Assembly: GCA_934394665.1 (NCBI GenBank) | Contig: CAKRRS010000029.1 | Location: forward strand, 1 to 30,192 | DNA length: 30,192 nt | Direction of reading: 5' to 3' | Source: an uncultured Acetatifactor sp. | GTDB taxonomy: Bacteria > Bacillota > Clostridia > Lachnospirales > Lachnospiraceae | Part shown: positions 17,153-25,821 of the stretch, piece after piece | Numbering within the stretch: the first letter of the stretch is position 1 | How the letters are laid out: every line of letters starts with the position of its first letter | Position numbers and translations under genes: made by a program | Notes under the pieces: generated by a model | Databases searched by the model: none | Told to the model about the DNA's origin: nothing | Seen by the model: only the letters and a program-made list of their open reading frames with translations

Positions 17153-18364
17153 CCAAAAAGTCAAGGATAATTGTTTCCGGTTCTGTGCATAAGTGATGGT
17201 ACTATGCTCTCCCTGTAAATAAGAAAAAATCTCCTGTTCCTCAATCAGCGCATGGCTGATTTCCTCATAGCAGGTCTCATCCGCACATTTCAAAGTAACG
17301 TCTACCCGTCCGTTTTCCTGCGTCCTGTCGAAGATCTGCTGTAATTGTTCCGGATCATAAGTCGTAACATAGGTTCCTTCCTGCACATAATAGTTTGCCG
17401 CTGTCGCCGTGCATTCCGGCATAGGCACCACACCTTCGATCCGGTGCGTGCGGAGCAGATCCTGTGTGGTAACACACAGATAATCGTAGTTGATCTCCGA
17501 CAGATTGCTGCCTTGACTGCCGTCTTCCATGCGATACGAGGCATCTCCCCAGGTGGTATCCACATAGTAGTAATCACCGTCCACCTGCACGAGATTCCAT
17601 GCATGTGCCTCTCCCGTGTCCACCGTTCCCTGGACCAGGGTACACAGAACTCCCAGGTGGTTCAGCAGATACTGTGTTGCTTTGGCATATCCCTGACAGA
17701 CAGATGCCCCTCCCAAAAATACCGAAGCAATATTCTGATTATCTGCCGCATTCAGATCATATTCCGTAGAAAATATGATTTTCTCGTAAACCGCTTTTAC
17801 CTTTTCATACGCTGAAAGCTCTGTGGGGATCTCTGCCAGCCACTGCTCTGCCACTGTGCGAATTGCTTCTGCCCGCTCTGCGGCTTCTTCCTTCGTTATC
17901 TCGTAGTTGCCGGCAAAATCAATACCGATTGTCTGCTCCCCTCTGGTGTATTTCGTATACGTATATCCGGTCGTATAAAAGATCTCCGGATGATCCACCA
18001 TCACACACTGGAAGATCTTATCAATATCCTGCTCATCCAGTCCCTGCGCAAGCGGCTCCCCGGAGAGCTTTACCGTATCAGCCATCTCTCCCAGTGCCTG
18101 CGCAATTTCCCCATACCAGATCTGCTCCTGCGCATCCAGACTTTCGTATGCAAAACGAGAGCCTCCCTCTTCCAGGAGGGAAAAGCTCTCTGTATTGTCG
18201 TTTTCCGAAGTTGCAGGTGCATCGTCAGGTGACGTTATCTGCTCCTGTATTACCTCCGGTATTGCGATTGTCTGGGGTACCTCTGATAGAAGTTCCTGTG
18301 AGGAACATCCCGTCAGAAGTAACAGCATTAGAATTCCGGTACTGATTTTTCTAATATTCCGCAT
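17138..18364 (-). CDS. Lipoprotein with a transglutaminase-like (cysteine peptidase fold) domain
   Basis: The N-terminus is a lipoprotein signal peptide with lipobox LTGC (Cys20), so the mature protein should be anchored on the outside of the membrane. A Ser/Glu-rich linker (about 21-70) follows, then a helical region and a transglutaminase-like core. Probable catalytic triad: Cys223 in GGASVCQGYA, His254 in GEAHAWNLV and Asp269 in YYYVDTTWGD. Such domains in secreted clostridial proteins usually act as peptidases or cross-linkers of wall or surface proteins; the substrate is unknown. It is 408 aa. The start follows AGGGGGG and lies 33 nt after prfC, so it is probably co-transcribed with it. 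Confidence 0.85.
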   Translation of the reverse strand: MRNIRKISTGILMLLLLTGCSSQELLSEVPQTIAIPEVIQEQITSPDDAPATSENDNTESFSLLEEGGSRFAYESLDAQEQIWYGEIAQALGEMADTVKLSGEPLAQGLDEQDIDKIFQCVMVDHPEIFYTTGYTYTKYTRGEQTIGIDFAGNYEITKEEAAERAEAIRTVAEQWLAEIPTELSAYEKVKAVYEKIIFSTEYDLNAADNQNIASVFLGGASVCQGYAKATQYLLNHLGVLCTLVQGTVDTGEAHAWNLVQVDGDYYYVDTTWGDASYRMEDGSQGSNLSEINYDYLCVTTQDLLRTHRIEGVVPMPECTATAANYYVQEGTYVTTYDPEQLQQIFDRTQENGRVDVTLKCADETCYEEISHALIEEQEIFSYLQGEHSTITYAQNRKQLSLTFWVTNS

Positions 18365-18397
18365 TCTATCCCCCCTGAATTTACAATACCTTTCCAG

Positions 18398-19996
18398 CTA
18401 GTTGCGTCCAAACTCCGTCAGCACCAGTCCCTTATTACGGTCCAGTGTCATGCCGATACTCCAGGAATTCACAAATAATAACAACGGATTTCCCTTCATA
18501 TCTTTTACCTTCTTCATGTCTGAAGTTCCTGTAAGCTTGGCCAGATCGATCTCGTCTTTGTTTTCGATCCATCTGATATGCTCGTAAGGCAGATTCTCCA
18601 GTCGGATCTCTACGTTATACTCATTCTCCAGGCGGTATTTCAGCACGTCAAACTGCAGCACACCGACTACACCGACAATGATCTCTTCCAGACCGGTATT
18701 GAACTCCTGGAAAATCTGAATGGCACCTTCCTGTGCGATCTGCTCCACACCTTTGACGAACTGCTTTCTCTTCATCGTATCCACCTGGCGCACTCTTGCG
18801 AAATGCTCCGGAGCAAACGTGGGGATTCCCTCATACTGGAACTTTTCCTTCGGCATGCATAAGGTATCGCCGATAGAGAAAATACCGGGATCGAACACAC
18901 CGATAATATCTCCCGCATACGCCTCGTTCAAAATCTTACGTTCGTCCGCCATGATCTGCTGCGGCTGTGACAGGCGCATGACTTTATTGCCCTGTACATG
19001 ACGCACTTCCATATTGGCATCGAATTTGCCGGAACAGATACGCATAAATGCGATACGATCTCTGTGCGCTTTATTCATATTTGCCTGAATCTTGAATACA
19101 AAAGCACTGAATTCATGTTCCGCCGGATCGATCATGCCGATATCCGCTTTTCTGGGCAGCGGTGTGGTGGTCATCTTCAGGAAATGCTTCAGGAAAATCT
19201 CTACACCAAAGTTCGTCAGTGCGGATCCGAAGCAGACAGGTGTCAGATTTCCTTTCTGCACCTCATCTAAGTCAAATTCTGCGCTGGCACCGTCCAGCAG
19301 TTCAATCTCACCAAGCAGCTTGTCCGCAGCATCCTCTCCGATCAATTCCTTCAGATGTGCTTCATCCTGAATGGGAATCTCTGTGGAAGTTCCCTCTTTG
19401 GTTCCCTTCTCGGTATCGGAATAAGCGATTACGCACTTTTTCTCGCGATCATACACACCCTGGAATTCCTTACCGGAACCGATCGGCCAGTTCACAGGAC
19501 AGGTGGCAATGCCAAGTTCTTTTTCGATATCGTCCAGAAGTTCAAACGTATCTCTTGCCTCACGGTCCATTTTATTAATGAATGTAAAAATAGGAATCTT
19601 ACGCATCACACAGACTTTGAACAGTTTTCTCGTCTGTGCCTCGACACCCTTGGATGCATCAATGACCATGACCGCGGAATCCGCCGCCATCAGAGTACGG
19701 TAAGTATCCTCTGAGAAGTCCTGATGTCCCGGTGTATCCAGAATATTGATACAATAACCGTCATACTCGAACTGCAGCACGGAAGAGGTAACAGAGATAC
19801 CTCTGTCCTTCTCAATCTGCATCCAGTCGGATACGGCATGTCTTGCGGTTGCTTTTCCCTTAACGCTTCCGGCCAGATTGATTGCTCCTCCGTAGAGCAG
19901 GAATTTCTCTGTCAGGGTCGTCTTACCGGCATCCGGGTGGGAAATGATGGCAAACGTCCGACGACGGTTAATCTCTTCTGTATAATTATTACTCAC
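18398..19996 (-). CDS. prfC: Peptide chain release factor 3
   Basis: RF3 is a translational GTPase that removes RF1/RF2 from the ribosome after peptide release. G motifs seen: SHPDAGKTTLTEKF (P-loop, about 19-32), DTPGHQDFSEDTYR, and FINKMDREARD. The RF3 C-terminal domain follows (GVVGVLQFDVLKYRLENEY). At 532 aa it is full length and distinct from EF-G. The start is GTG 19996 with GGAGGA eight bases upstream. It is 84 nt after deoB, with no obvious terminator between them. Confidence 0.96.
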   Translation of the reverse strand: MSNNYTEEINRRRTFAIISHPDAGKTTLTEKFLLYGGAINLAGSVKGKATARHAVSDWMQIEKDRGISVTSSVLQFEYDGYCINILDTPGHQDFSEDTYRTLMAADSAVMVIDASKGVEAQTRKLFKVCVMRKIPIFTFINKMDREARDTFELLDDIEKELGIATCPVNWPIGSGKEFQGVYDREKKCVIAYSDTEKGTKEGTSTEIPIQDEAHLKELIGEDAADKLLGEIELLDGASAEFDLDEVQKGNLTPVCFGSALTNFGVEIFLKHFLKMTTTPLPRKADIGMIDPAEHEFSAFVFKIQANMNKAHRDRIAFMRICSGKFDANMEVRHVQGNKVMRLSQPQQIMADERKILNEAYAGDIIGVFDPGIFSIGDTLCMPKEKFQYEGIPTFAPEHFARVRQVDTMKRKQFVKGVEQIAQEGAIQIFQEFNTGLEEIIVGVVGVLQFDVLKYRLENEYNVEIRLENLPYEHIRWIENKDEIDLAKLTGTSDMKKVKDMKGNPLLLFVNSWSIGMTLDRNKGLVLTEFGRN

Positions 19997-20080
19997 TACA
20001 ATAGTCCTCCAAATATATCAAATATCTATTTCTTCTACTTCCAATCCCATTTTCCAGATCCTGTCCGGGAAACCTCTTCT

Positions 20081-21247
20081 TTATGACGGATCTGCCGCAA
20101 GCACAGAACTTCCTTCAAACTCCGGTGTGATTCCGAAATAATCCAGTACGGTTGCACCGATATCGGAAAAGGTCGGCCGCGTTCCGCGGTTGCCCGGTGT
20201 CACAGGGGTTCCGTACATAAGAAACGGCGTATATTCTCTCGTATGATCCGTCGTCTTCGTGTAAGCCGGGTCACAGCCATGATCCGCCGTAATCATCAGG
20301 ATATCCTCCGGCTTCATATGTGCCTGAATCTCAGGAAGTTTTTCATCAAAATAAGCCAGTGCTTTTGCATAACCGTCCACATCTCTTCTGTGACCGTAGA
20401 GCATATCGTAATCTACCAGATTGATAAAGCACAGTCCTTCAAACTCCTTGTCCAGATATTCAAACGTCCTCTCGAGGCCTTCCGCATTCCCGGAGGTATA
20501 CACATGCTCCGTGATTCCTTTACCTACGAAAATATCCTGGATCTTACCCACTGCGATCACGTCTTTTCCGGCTGCTTTCAGCTGGTCAAGCATGGTCACT
20601 GCAGGCGGCAGCAGGGAAAAATCATGTCTCCTCGCAGTACGGGTATAATGTCCGCTCTCTCCGGTAAACGGTCTGGCAATGACACGTCCCACGCCATGCT
20701 CTCCCTGTAAAATCTGTCTTGCAATACGGCAATAATCATATAGCTGCTCCACAGGAACCACATCTTCATGGGCCGCGATCTGGAACACACTGTCTGCAGA
20801 AGTATATACGATGAGCTTGCCGGTACGTACATGCTCGTCCCCGTAATCGGCAATGACCTGTGTGCCGGAGTACGGTTTATTGCACAGGATGTCTCTGCCG
20901 GTGCGGATCCGAAACTCCTCCAGCACCTCCTCAGGGAAACCGTTCGGGTAAGTCGGCAGGGGATTGGGCGAATAGATGCCTGCGATCTCCCAGTGTCCGA
21001 TCGTCGTGTCTTTCCCTCTGGAACGTTCCGTCATACGGGCATACGCCGCCGTGGGGTGTTCCGTTTTCTCTCCGACCTCCACACCGTCGATCTGGAACAA
21101 TCCCAGGTCTCTCATGTGTTTCATTTGAAAATACGGACTTTTCGATACGCTGCCAAGCGTATTTACATGGAAATCACCGTATGCTGCGGCATCCGGCATT
21201 TCGCCGATACCGAAACTATCTAATACAATTAAGAAAACTCTTTTCAT
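20081..21247 (-). CDS. deoB: Phosphopentomutase
   Basis: DeoB converts (deoxy)ribose 1-phosphate to the 5-phosphate, linking nucleoside breakdown with the pentose phosphate pathway. It is an alkaline-phosphatase superfamily metalloenzyme: the first metal site is VLDSFGIGEMPDA (Asp10), the phosphorylated Thr lies in GKDTTIGHWE (about residue 82), and further metal ligands are in ITADHGCDP and DHTREYTPF. It is 388 aa, full length. AAGGAT lies nine bases before the ATG. The structured element at 21290-21465 ends only about 42 nt before this start and could be its leader. Confidence 0.97.
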   Translation of the reverse strand: MKRVFLIVLDSFGIGEMPDAAAYGDFHVNTLGSVSKSPYFQMKHMRDLGLFQIDGVEVGEKTEHPTAAYARMTERSRGKDTTIGHWEIAGIYSPNPLPTYPNGFPEEVLEEFRIRTGRDILCNKPYSGTQVIADYGDEHVRTGKLIVYTSADSVFQIAAHEDVVPVEQLYDYCRIARQILQGEHGVGRVIARPFTGESGHYTRTARRHDFSLLPPAVTMLDQLKAAGKDVIAVGKIQDIFVGKGITEHVYTSGNAEGLERTFEYLDKEFEGLCFINLVDYDMLYGHRRDVDGYAKALAYFDEKLPEIQAHMKPEDILMITADHGCDPAYTKTTDHTREYTPFLMYGTPVTPGNRGTRPTFSDIGATVLDYFGITPEFEGSSVLAADPS

Positions 21248-21289
21248 ATTTTATTTATCCTTATCCGCATTGTCTGCTTCTTTAGATTT

Positions 21290-21465
21290 GTTATGATACC
21301 GCCCGGACGGCTCCATGCTTCATACTTCCACGATCCGGTCACATGCACAATCCGCGTTTCCTACGGAAATGGCTGTCTGCTCATGTGTATGGAGTTCGAG
21401 TCTCTGAATGCTCCCGTAAGCAGAGTTACGTCGCATCATCGCTTCTCAACCCTAGGTATCATAAC
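21290..21465 (-). ncRNA. Candidate structured RNA upstream of deoB
   Basis: On the minus strand a perfect 11-bp terminal stem, GTTATGATACC (21455-21465) with GGTATCATAAC (21290-21300), closes a 176-nt element. Inside are a hairpin CTCTG...CAGAG (21402-21425), a long arm made by CTCCAT/ATGGAG (21389-21394 with 21311-21316) and CACATG/CATGTG (21382-21387 with 21340-21345), and an apical CCGT/ACGcGG hairpin. There is no ORF and no U tract. The size and closing stem resemble free-standing structured RNAs (6S-like or the raiA motif) as well as a cis-acting leader of deoB; I cannot decide between them. None of the riboswitch cores I know (cobalamin, SAM, T-box) is apparent. Confidence 0.5.
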
Positions 21466-21494
21466 ATAATTTTTTCCCTATGTATATAAAAATA

Positions 21495-22154
21495 TCACTG
21501 TGCAATGGTGCTGATCACGATATTTTCCGCCGCAATATCCGTCTTTCTTTTTACGATATCCTCGATCTGGGCGCGTTGTACATCGGTCAGTTCCGTGGCA
21601 TTGACCACCACATCCACAGCATCCCCGTTGATGCTGACCACAGCTTCGCTGAAGCCTTTTGCCTGCAGCAGCACTTCTGCGGCAGCCTCTTTTTCAGCGA
21701 CATCCGTCATGCGTACCATACTGTCCACTGCTTCCTGCTTCTGCGCATCACTAAGCTCCGCACTGTTGATGATTTCTAACAACGTTTCCTTATTACGGGC
21801 TCTGGTCTGCTCTTTGGATAACCTTGCGGCGGACAATACTTCCACACCGTCCGTTCCGGTCAGCACCGCTTCTCCCGGTATCTCTCCCTCATCCGGGGTA
21901 GCTTCCGCCACCTGCATATCCTCATCCAGATAATCTTCCATTACAATATCCACGTCAGAGTCCAGACTTTCCATATCTGTAACAATGTCTGTAACAACAT
22001 CCGATGAATCTACCGCACTTAAATCTTCCGTATCCTCCGATGCCAGATACTCCTTTTCCAGGTTGGTCCCCGCAAACTGCAGATAACCTGCAATGGCTAT
22101 CATAATGGCAAGTGCGGTAATCATAAGCTGATTTTTCTTAATTAAGTTTTTCAC
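21495..22154 (-). CDS. spoIIIAH: Stage III sporulation protein SpoIIIAH
   Basis: SpoIIIAH is the mother-cell membrane protein whose extracellular domain pairs with forespore SpoIIQ to bridge the intermembrane space. One N-terminal membrane helix (about 9-28, LMITALAIMIAIAGYLQFAG) is followed by an acidic linker and a C-terminal YscJ/FliF-like ring domain (KQEAVDSMVRMT to KTDIAAENIVIS). The start is likely GTG 22154 (MKNLIKKNQ), with AAGGGGA just upstream; a TTG at 22172 is the longer option. It is about 219 aa and last in the operon. Confidence 0.94.
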   Translation of the reverse strand: MKNLIKKNQLMITALAIMIAIAGYLQFAGTNLEKEYLASEDTEDLSAVDSSDVVTDIVTDMESLDSDVDIVMEDYLDEDMQVAEATPDEGEIPGEAVLTGTDGVEVLSAARLSKEQTRARNKETLLEIINSAELSDAQKQEAVDSMVRMTDVAEKEAAAEVLLQAKGFSEAVVSINGDAVDVVVNATELTDVQRAQIEDIVKRKTDIAAENIVISTIAQ

Positions 22155-22244
22155 TGCGTTCCCCTTTTCCAAAGGCCTGTATCTGCCTTCTTGATTTTAT
22201 ACTCTATTGTATGTACCTCTTCTTCGCGATATGTTTCCCGGCAT

Positions 22245-22901
22245 CTATTTTTCCAATACCTTAATTCTGTGGGCTTCCACACCAAACAAAGCCTGCACGA
22301 TCTGTGTGATCTCACCGGACATATTTCCGTTTCCGGCACCCTTAGCCACCACCAGTACCCCTTCCACCTTAGGGCAGATCGTTTTCACCACAAAAGGATC
22401 CCCCTGTGTGTTATCCCGGTAGATGGTCTGATATTCTGTGTTGGAAGTGTTCACTGATCTGCTTCCTCCCGCGGAATCCTGCTCTTCCGTGTTGGACCGT
22501 TCCGCGGTCAGGTCTTTTTCCACCACTTTTTCTTCCGAAGATTCCAGTGTGATCATGACCTCGACATCTTCCAGTCCCTGCACCGCTTCCAACATCTTTT
22601 TCAGTTTAGTTTCAAGATACAGCGCATAATCCCGCGTATCGTCCAGCCCGGATGCCTGCGCCGCGGCTGAGACTGACGGCTCCTTACCCGTCTCCGACTC
22701 CAAGATGTCGGTGGTGGTACTCGCATTTTCTGTTCCTATTATCGTTGGAGAGACACCCTCCTCTTTTTTTACAGGTAACGCAATCACAAATAGCAGCACT
22801 CCAAGCAAGACCAAAATCAACAGGTTGTCCCTGCTAAACCATTTGGGAGCTTCTTCGCCATCTTTCCTTCCCCTCATTATCCTGTTCAGAAAATCACCCA
22901 T
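22245..22901 (-). CDS. spoIIIAG: Stage III sporulation protein SpoIIIAG
   Basis: SpoIIIAG forms a large ring in the mother-cell membrane, part of the SpoIIIA-SpoIIQ channel. It has one membrane helix (LLILVLLGVLLFVIALPV, about 25-42), a variable linker and a C-terminal ring-building domain (YALYLETKLKKMLEAVQGLEDVEVMITLES; KVEGVLVVAKGAGN). The start at ATG 22901 (MGDFLNRIM) has GGAG ten bases upstream; ATG 22928 adds nine residues and has no clear site, but overlaps the stop of a 12-codon upstream ORF. It is about 218 aa. Confidence 0.93.
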   Translation of the reverse strand: MGDFLNRIMRGRKDGEEAPKWFSRDNLLILVLLGVLLFVIALPVKKEEGVSPTIIGTENASTTTDILESETGKEPSVSAAAQASGLDDTRDYALYLETKLKKMLEAVQGLEDVEVMITLESSEEKVVEKDLTAERSNTEEQDSAGGSRSVNTSNTEYQTIYRDNTQGDPFVVKTICPKVEGVLVVAKGAGNGNMSGEITQIVQALFGVEAHRIKVLEK

Positions 22902-23036
22902 TTTACATCTTCTCCATGCTTCCTTCATCTTCTTTTCTTAGAATTACCCTTATATTTACTCATTTCTTTACCGGACTTCTTTTCATGAATGATACTTGTG
23001 TTTTTCATATATATCACATATGCAGAGCAGCAAAAC

Positions 23037-23471
23037 TTATTCCAGTTCTATCGGCGCAATCTCTATCTGAATCTTCTCCGTTTCCGAAGTTCCCATGTCT
23101 TCACCACTTTCCGTAACGGCTTCACCGCTCCCCTCCAAAGTCTCCTCCGTTTTCTGCAGTTCTTCTGCATTTTCTGTCAATCCGTCCGCCGCATCCTGTA
23201 TCCTCTCTTCCGACCCTTCTGCCTGTTTTGAAGCCTGTTCCAGTACGGTTTGCAGTTCTGTGGAAAATTCTATCGTCTCTTTGGTCACATTCTGTCCGCC
23301 ATCACTTCCCAAAAAAGTCAGTACCGGCTGTAACAATTGCAGCAACAGCATCACCGACAGCAGAAGCTTCAGATATTTCTCATAGGATTCTTTGGGGCGA
23401 AAGTGCACAAGTGTCTGTGCGCAGATCAAAAAGATTCCTGCCTGCCCGATCACATGATACATCCACTGCAT
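23037..23471 (-). CDS. spoIIIAF: Stage III sporulation protein SpoIIIAF
   Basis: SpoIIIAF has two N-terminal membrane helices (about 7-23, and 37-54 with LLLSVMLLLQLLQPVL) followed by a ring-building-like soluble part. It is 144 aa, somewhat short; the C-terminal half here is mostly acidic and Glu/Ser-rich, with little of the beta-sheet ring domain seen in Bacillus, ending IQIEIAPIELE. It belongs to the SpoIIIA channel complex of the mother-cell membrane. It lies 4 nt after spoIIIAE and 135 nt before spoIIIAG. Confidence 0.88.
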   Translation of the reverse strand: MQWMYHVIGQAGIFLICAQTLVHFRPKESYEKYLKLLLSVMLLLQLLQPVLTFLGSDGGQNVTKETIEFSTELQTVLEQASKQAEGSEERIQDAADGLTENAEELQKTEETLEGSGEAVTESGEDMGTSETEKIQIEIAPIELE

Positions 23472-23475
23472 TTTC

Positions 23476-24531
23476 TCACCTCCCCCTGCTTCCGATCGCC
23501 AGTAGTGCCAGTGTGATCAAAAATAACAGCATCGCCGTCCCCACTGTACGAAATAATAACATTCCGGCATTTCCCATGTGATCCGTGCAATTTGTCACCC
23601 GCTTATCACTGACGATTCCCAAAAACGCTGCCGCGCCTTTCATCAAAATCGCGGTAAACAAAATTTCTAACAGGGGCACGGCACATCCTGCAAGCAGCAA
23701 TAATAAAAGCAATACACCAATACTGTTGCGGATCACCACGGCCGACCCTACTGCCAGTTCCAGAATACCGTCCGCTGCATTTCCGATCCCCGGCAGCGCG
23801 GAAAGTGCTTTTTCCACCGCAGATGTTTTCACCGAATCCAGTACCGGAGTGATCAGAGATTGAAAAAATCCGATGCCTGTAACCACCCACAGGGAAGCTT
23901 TCAGTATCCAGCCGATCGCTTTTTCCAGCAGTTCTGTCAATAGCGCCAGTTTTTCTTCCACCCAGATCCCGTTGATCATGGTCAGCAGACAGTAACTGTA
24001 GATCAATGGCAGCACCACTCCCAAAAGCACCTTTTCCGTACCGTAGATGAGCAGCAGTAACAATTGATATCCGGCACTCACCGTAACCGGGCCGTTCGCC
24101 ACCCCTACTGCCAAAAGAAAAGTCGGCACCATCAGTTTTACAAAAACGACGATATTCTCTACCGTATCTCTGGCCGTTCCCAGCACCCCGGAAAAACATT
24201 GCAATAAGATCATACCAATCAGCAAATAGATAAAGTAAAAACTCAGATCGGCAATCTGATGTTTATCAAATACTTCCACAAAATGAATCAGAAGTGCCGA
24301 CAAAATCCCCAATACGATCAACCAGACCAATATATTTTTAAACCCCACGGCGGATGTTGTCATCTCTCGCAAAACTTCAAGGAGCAAGCCGCTTGCCGCC
24401 CCCAGAATATCCCCCCGCAGGATTTGTCCCCAAATTTCAGATACCGAAATATGGAATGTGGGGAATAACTGTTGCATTCCTTTCTCCAGTTCTTCCATCC
24501 CGTATTCCTGCCACATCACCTCTGTCTGCAT
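23476..24531 (-). CDS. spoIIIAE: Stage III sporulation protein SpoIIIAE
   Basis: SpoIIIAE is a multi-pass membrane protein of the SpoIIIA channel. The 351-aa product has several hydrophobic segments (ILVWLIVLGILSALLIHF, LSFYFIYLLIGMILLQ, LMVPTFLLAVGVA, VLLGVVLPLIYSYCLL and others) and conserved KTSAVEKALSALPGIGNAADGILELAVGSAVVIRNSIGV. Homologues often carry a longer N-terminus with a signal peptide; this form starts at MQTEVMWQEYG with AGGAG upstream of ATG 24531, 8 nt after spoIIIAD. Confidence 0.95.
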   Translation of the reverse strand: MQTEVMWQEYGMEELEKGMQQLFPTFHISVSEIWGQILRGDILGAASGLLLEVLREMTTSAVGFKNILVWLIVLGILSALLIHFVEVFDKHQIADLSFYFIYLLIGMILLQCFSGVLGTARDTVENIVVFVKLMVPTFLLAVGVANGPVTVSAGYQLLLLLIYGTEKVLLGVVLPLIYSYCLLTMINGIWVEEKLALLTELLEKAIGWILKASLWVVTGIGFFQSLITPVLDSVKTSAVEKALSALPGIGNAADGILELAVGSAVVIRNSIGVLLLLLLLAGCAVPLLEILFTAILMKGAAAFLGIVSDKRVTNCTDHMGNAGMLLFRTVGTAMLLFLITLALLAIGSRGR

Positions 24532-24539
24532 ACGCGCTC

Positions 24540-24926
24540 CTACATGATGCTGTAAATCTGACGGATCACCGACAGCAAAATCGGCAGTCCGGCAAACAGC
24601 ACCGATAATTTTCCTAAAATTTCGATCTGATCCGACACTGCTGCGAATCCGGCGTCTTTGCAGATACCGGCACTGAATTCACACAAATATGTAATCCCTA
24701 CGACTTTCATAAGAATCCCCAGATACCCGGCGGAATCTCCGAGGTACTGCTGTAATCCGCGGAATTCCTCCAACACTTTTCCGGCGAGTCCCAACACATA
24801 AGAAAAAACAAGGACACTTAAAGCAAATCCGATCAGCATCGCATATTCCGGTCTCTGCTGTCTGAATTGAATGGCAAACAATACACCGGCGATTCCAAGC
24901 ATCGCAATCTTAATGATCTCAGCCAT
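24540..24926 (-). CDS. spoIIIAD: Stage III sporulation protein SpoIIIAD
   Basis: SpoIIIAD is a small integral membrane protein of the SpoIIIA complex, in the SpoIIIAC/AD family. The 128-aa product has about four hydrophobic segments (IKIAMLGIAGVLFAIQF, YAMLIGFALSVLVFSYVLGLAG, a segment around GYLGILMKVVGITYLCEFSAGIC, and LFAGLPILLSVI). It starts at ATG 24926, 8 nt after spoIIIAC. Confidence 0.94.
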   Translation of the reverse strand: MAEIIKIAMLGIAGVLFAIQFRQQRPEYAMLIGFALSVLVFSYVLGLAGKVLEEFRGLQQYLGDSAGYLGILMKVVGITYLCEFSAGICKDAGFAAVSDQIEILGKLSVLFAGLPILLSVIRQIYSIM

Positions 24927-24934
24927 CTTTCCTC

Positions 24935-25129
24935 CTAAAATGAAAACAACGTCTGCACAGTATCGAACAAATCATAGATATACGGAACGATCCACCCAAG
25001 GACCAGGATCAGTCCGGCCAGACTTATGAGAAAAGCATGTTCTTCCCTGCCACTGTGCTTCAGGATCTGACTGAGTATGGTCACCAGGATTCCCACTGCC
25101 GCTATTTTAAAGATTAGTCCAATTCCCAT
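24935..25129 (-). CDS. spoIIIAC: Stage III sporulation protein SpoIIIAC
   Basis: This 64-aa protein of two membrane helices (FKIAAVGILVTILSQIL and AFLISLAGLILVLGWIVPYI) is a member of the SpoIIIA channel complex. The length and sequence are typical. AAGGATGGG precedes ATG 25129. Unlike the tight spacing elsewhere in the operon, 176 nt separate it from spoIIIAB; that gap contains a small perfect hairpin. Confidence 0.94.
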   Translation of the reverse strand: MGIGLIFKIAAVGILVTILSQILKHSGREEHAFLISLAGLILVLGWIVPYIYDLFDTVQTLFSF

Positions 25130-25241
25130 CGTTCCCCATCCTTTTTGCTTCTATCTTTTTGCTTTTTGTTTTTATAAAGTGACTCTGTTCTGTGCTTCCT
25201 CTTTTCATGCTATTGTAAAATTGTAACTATTCAAAATCTTA

Positions 25242-25260
25242 AACCTGTTTGCAACAGGTT
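25242..25260 (-). promoter_or_regulatory. Hairpin in the spoIIIAB-spoIIIAC gap
   Basis: AACCTGTT (25242-25249) and AACAGGTT (25253-25260) form a perfect 8-bp stem with a 3-nt loop. In the minus direction it is followed by TAAGATTTTG, a poor U tract, so it may be a weak attenuator or mRNA processing site rather than a full terminator. The rest of the 176-nt gap is AT-rich; I see no gene in it. Confidence 0.45.
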
Positions 25261-25305
25261 CTTATGCATGATTTTTCGGAAATTACACGGCTCTAAATGG
25301 TTGTG

Positions 25306-25821
25306 TCAAATCAGAAGTATCACTATAAGCAGTCCGCTCATGGCACCCAGACCCACAGATAATCTGCATTTCTGTGAGATTTCCCGTTGCTGCATTTCCG
25401 CTGTTCTCTCCAGTTCCTGCTTTGCCAGTTCGATTGCCCGAATCTGCATCGTTTCATCCGCATAGCCTTCCCGTCCCGTGAAAAGCAAGAATCTGTCAAT
25501 ATCTTCCTTTTTTAACGGCAGTGTATTCATTTTTTTCCGAAAGCTCTCCTCTGCCACCTCTAAAAAACCACTGCCTTCCGATGTTATGTATTCTTCATAT
25601 ACTTCTTTGCAGATCCGTCCCAGACGGTCTTCCCTGCAGTTTCCGATCCGCAGACAGCACTCCGGAAGCGTAGATCTGTTGTATCTCACTTCGCTGCTCC
25701 ATTGTTCAAGGATACCGATGAGTTCCCGGATTCGGTGCAGCCGTCCCAGGAATTGCTGTCGATACCAGATGCCCAGACCCAGACATCCGCAGACGATCAT
25801 CATCCCTCCAAGCACCTGCAT
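25306..25821 (-). CDS. spoIIIAB: Stage III sporulation protein SpoIIIAB
   Basis: SpoIIIAB is a SpoIIIA complex protein with an N-terminal membrane helix (about 5-19), a helical cytoplasmic body (LHRIRELIGILEQWSSEVRYNR) and a C-terminal membrane helix (LSVGLGAMSGLLIVILLI). Its fold resembles type II/IV secretion-system GspF proteins. It is 171 aa, the normal length. ATG 25821 overlaps the spoIIIAA stop by 22 bp and has GGGGA upstream; ATGs at 25803 and 25800 are alternatives. Confidence 0.93.
   Translation of the reverse strand: MQVLGGMMIVCGCLGLGIWYRQQFLGRLHRIRELIGILEQWSSEVRYNRSTLPECCLRIGNCREDRLGRICKEVYEEYITSEGSGFLEVAEESFRKKMNTLPLKKEDIDRFLLFTGREGYADETMQIRAIELAKQELERTAEMQQREISQKCRLSVGLGAMSGLLIVILLI

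Noticed and set aside
21290..21465. Known riboswitch (cobalamin, SAM, T-box) upstream of deoB
   Set aside because: None of the conserved core sequences of these classes is seen; kept only as an unclassified structured RNA.
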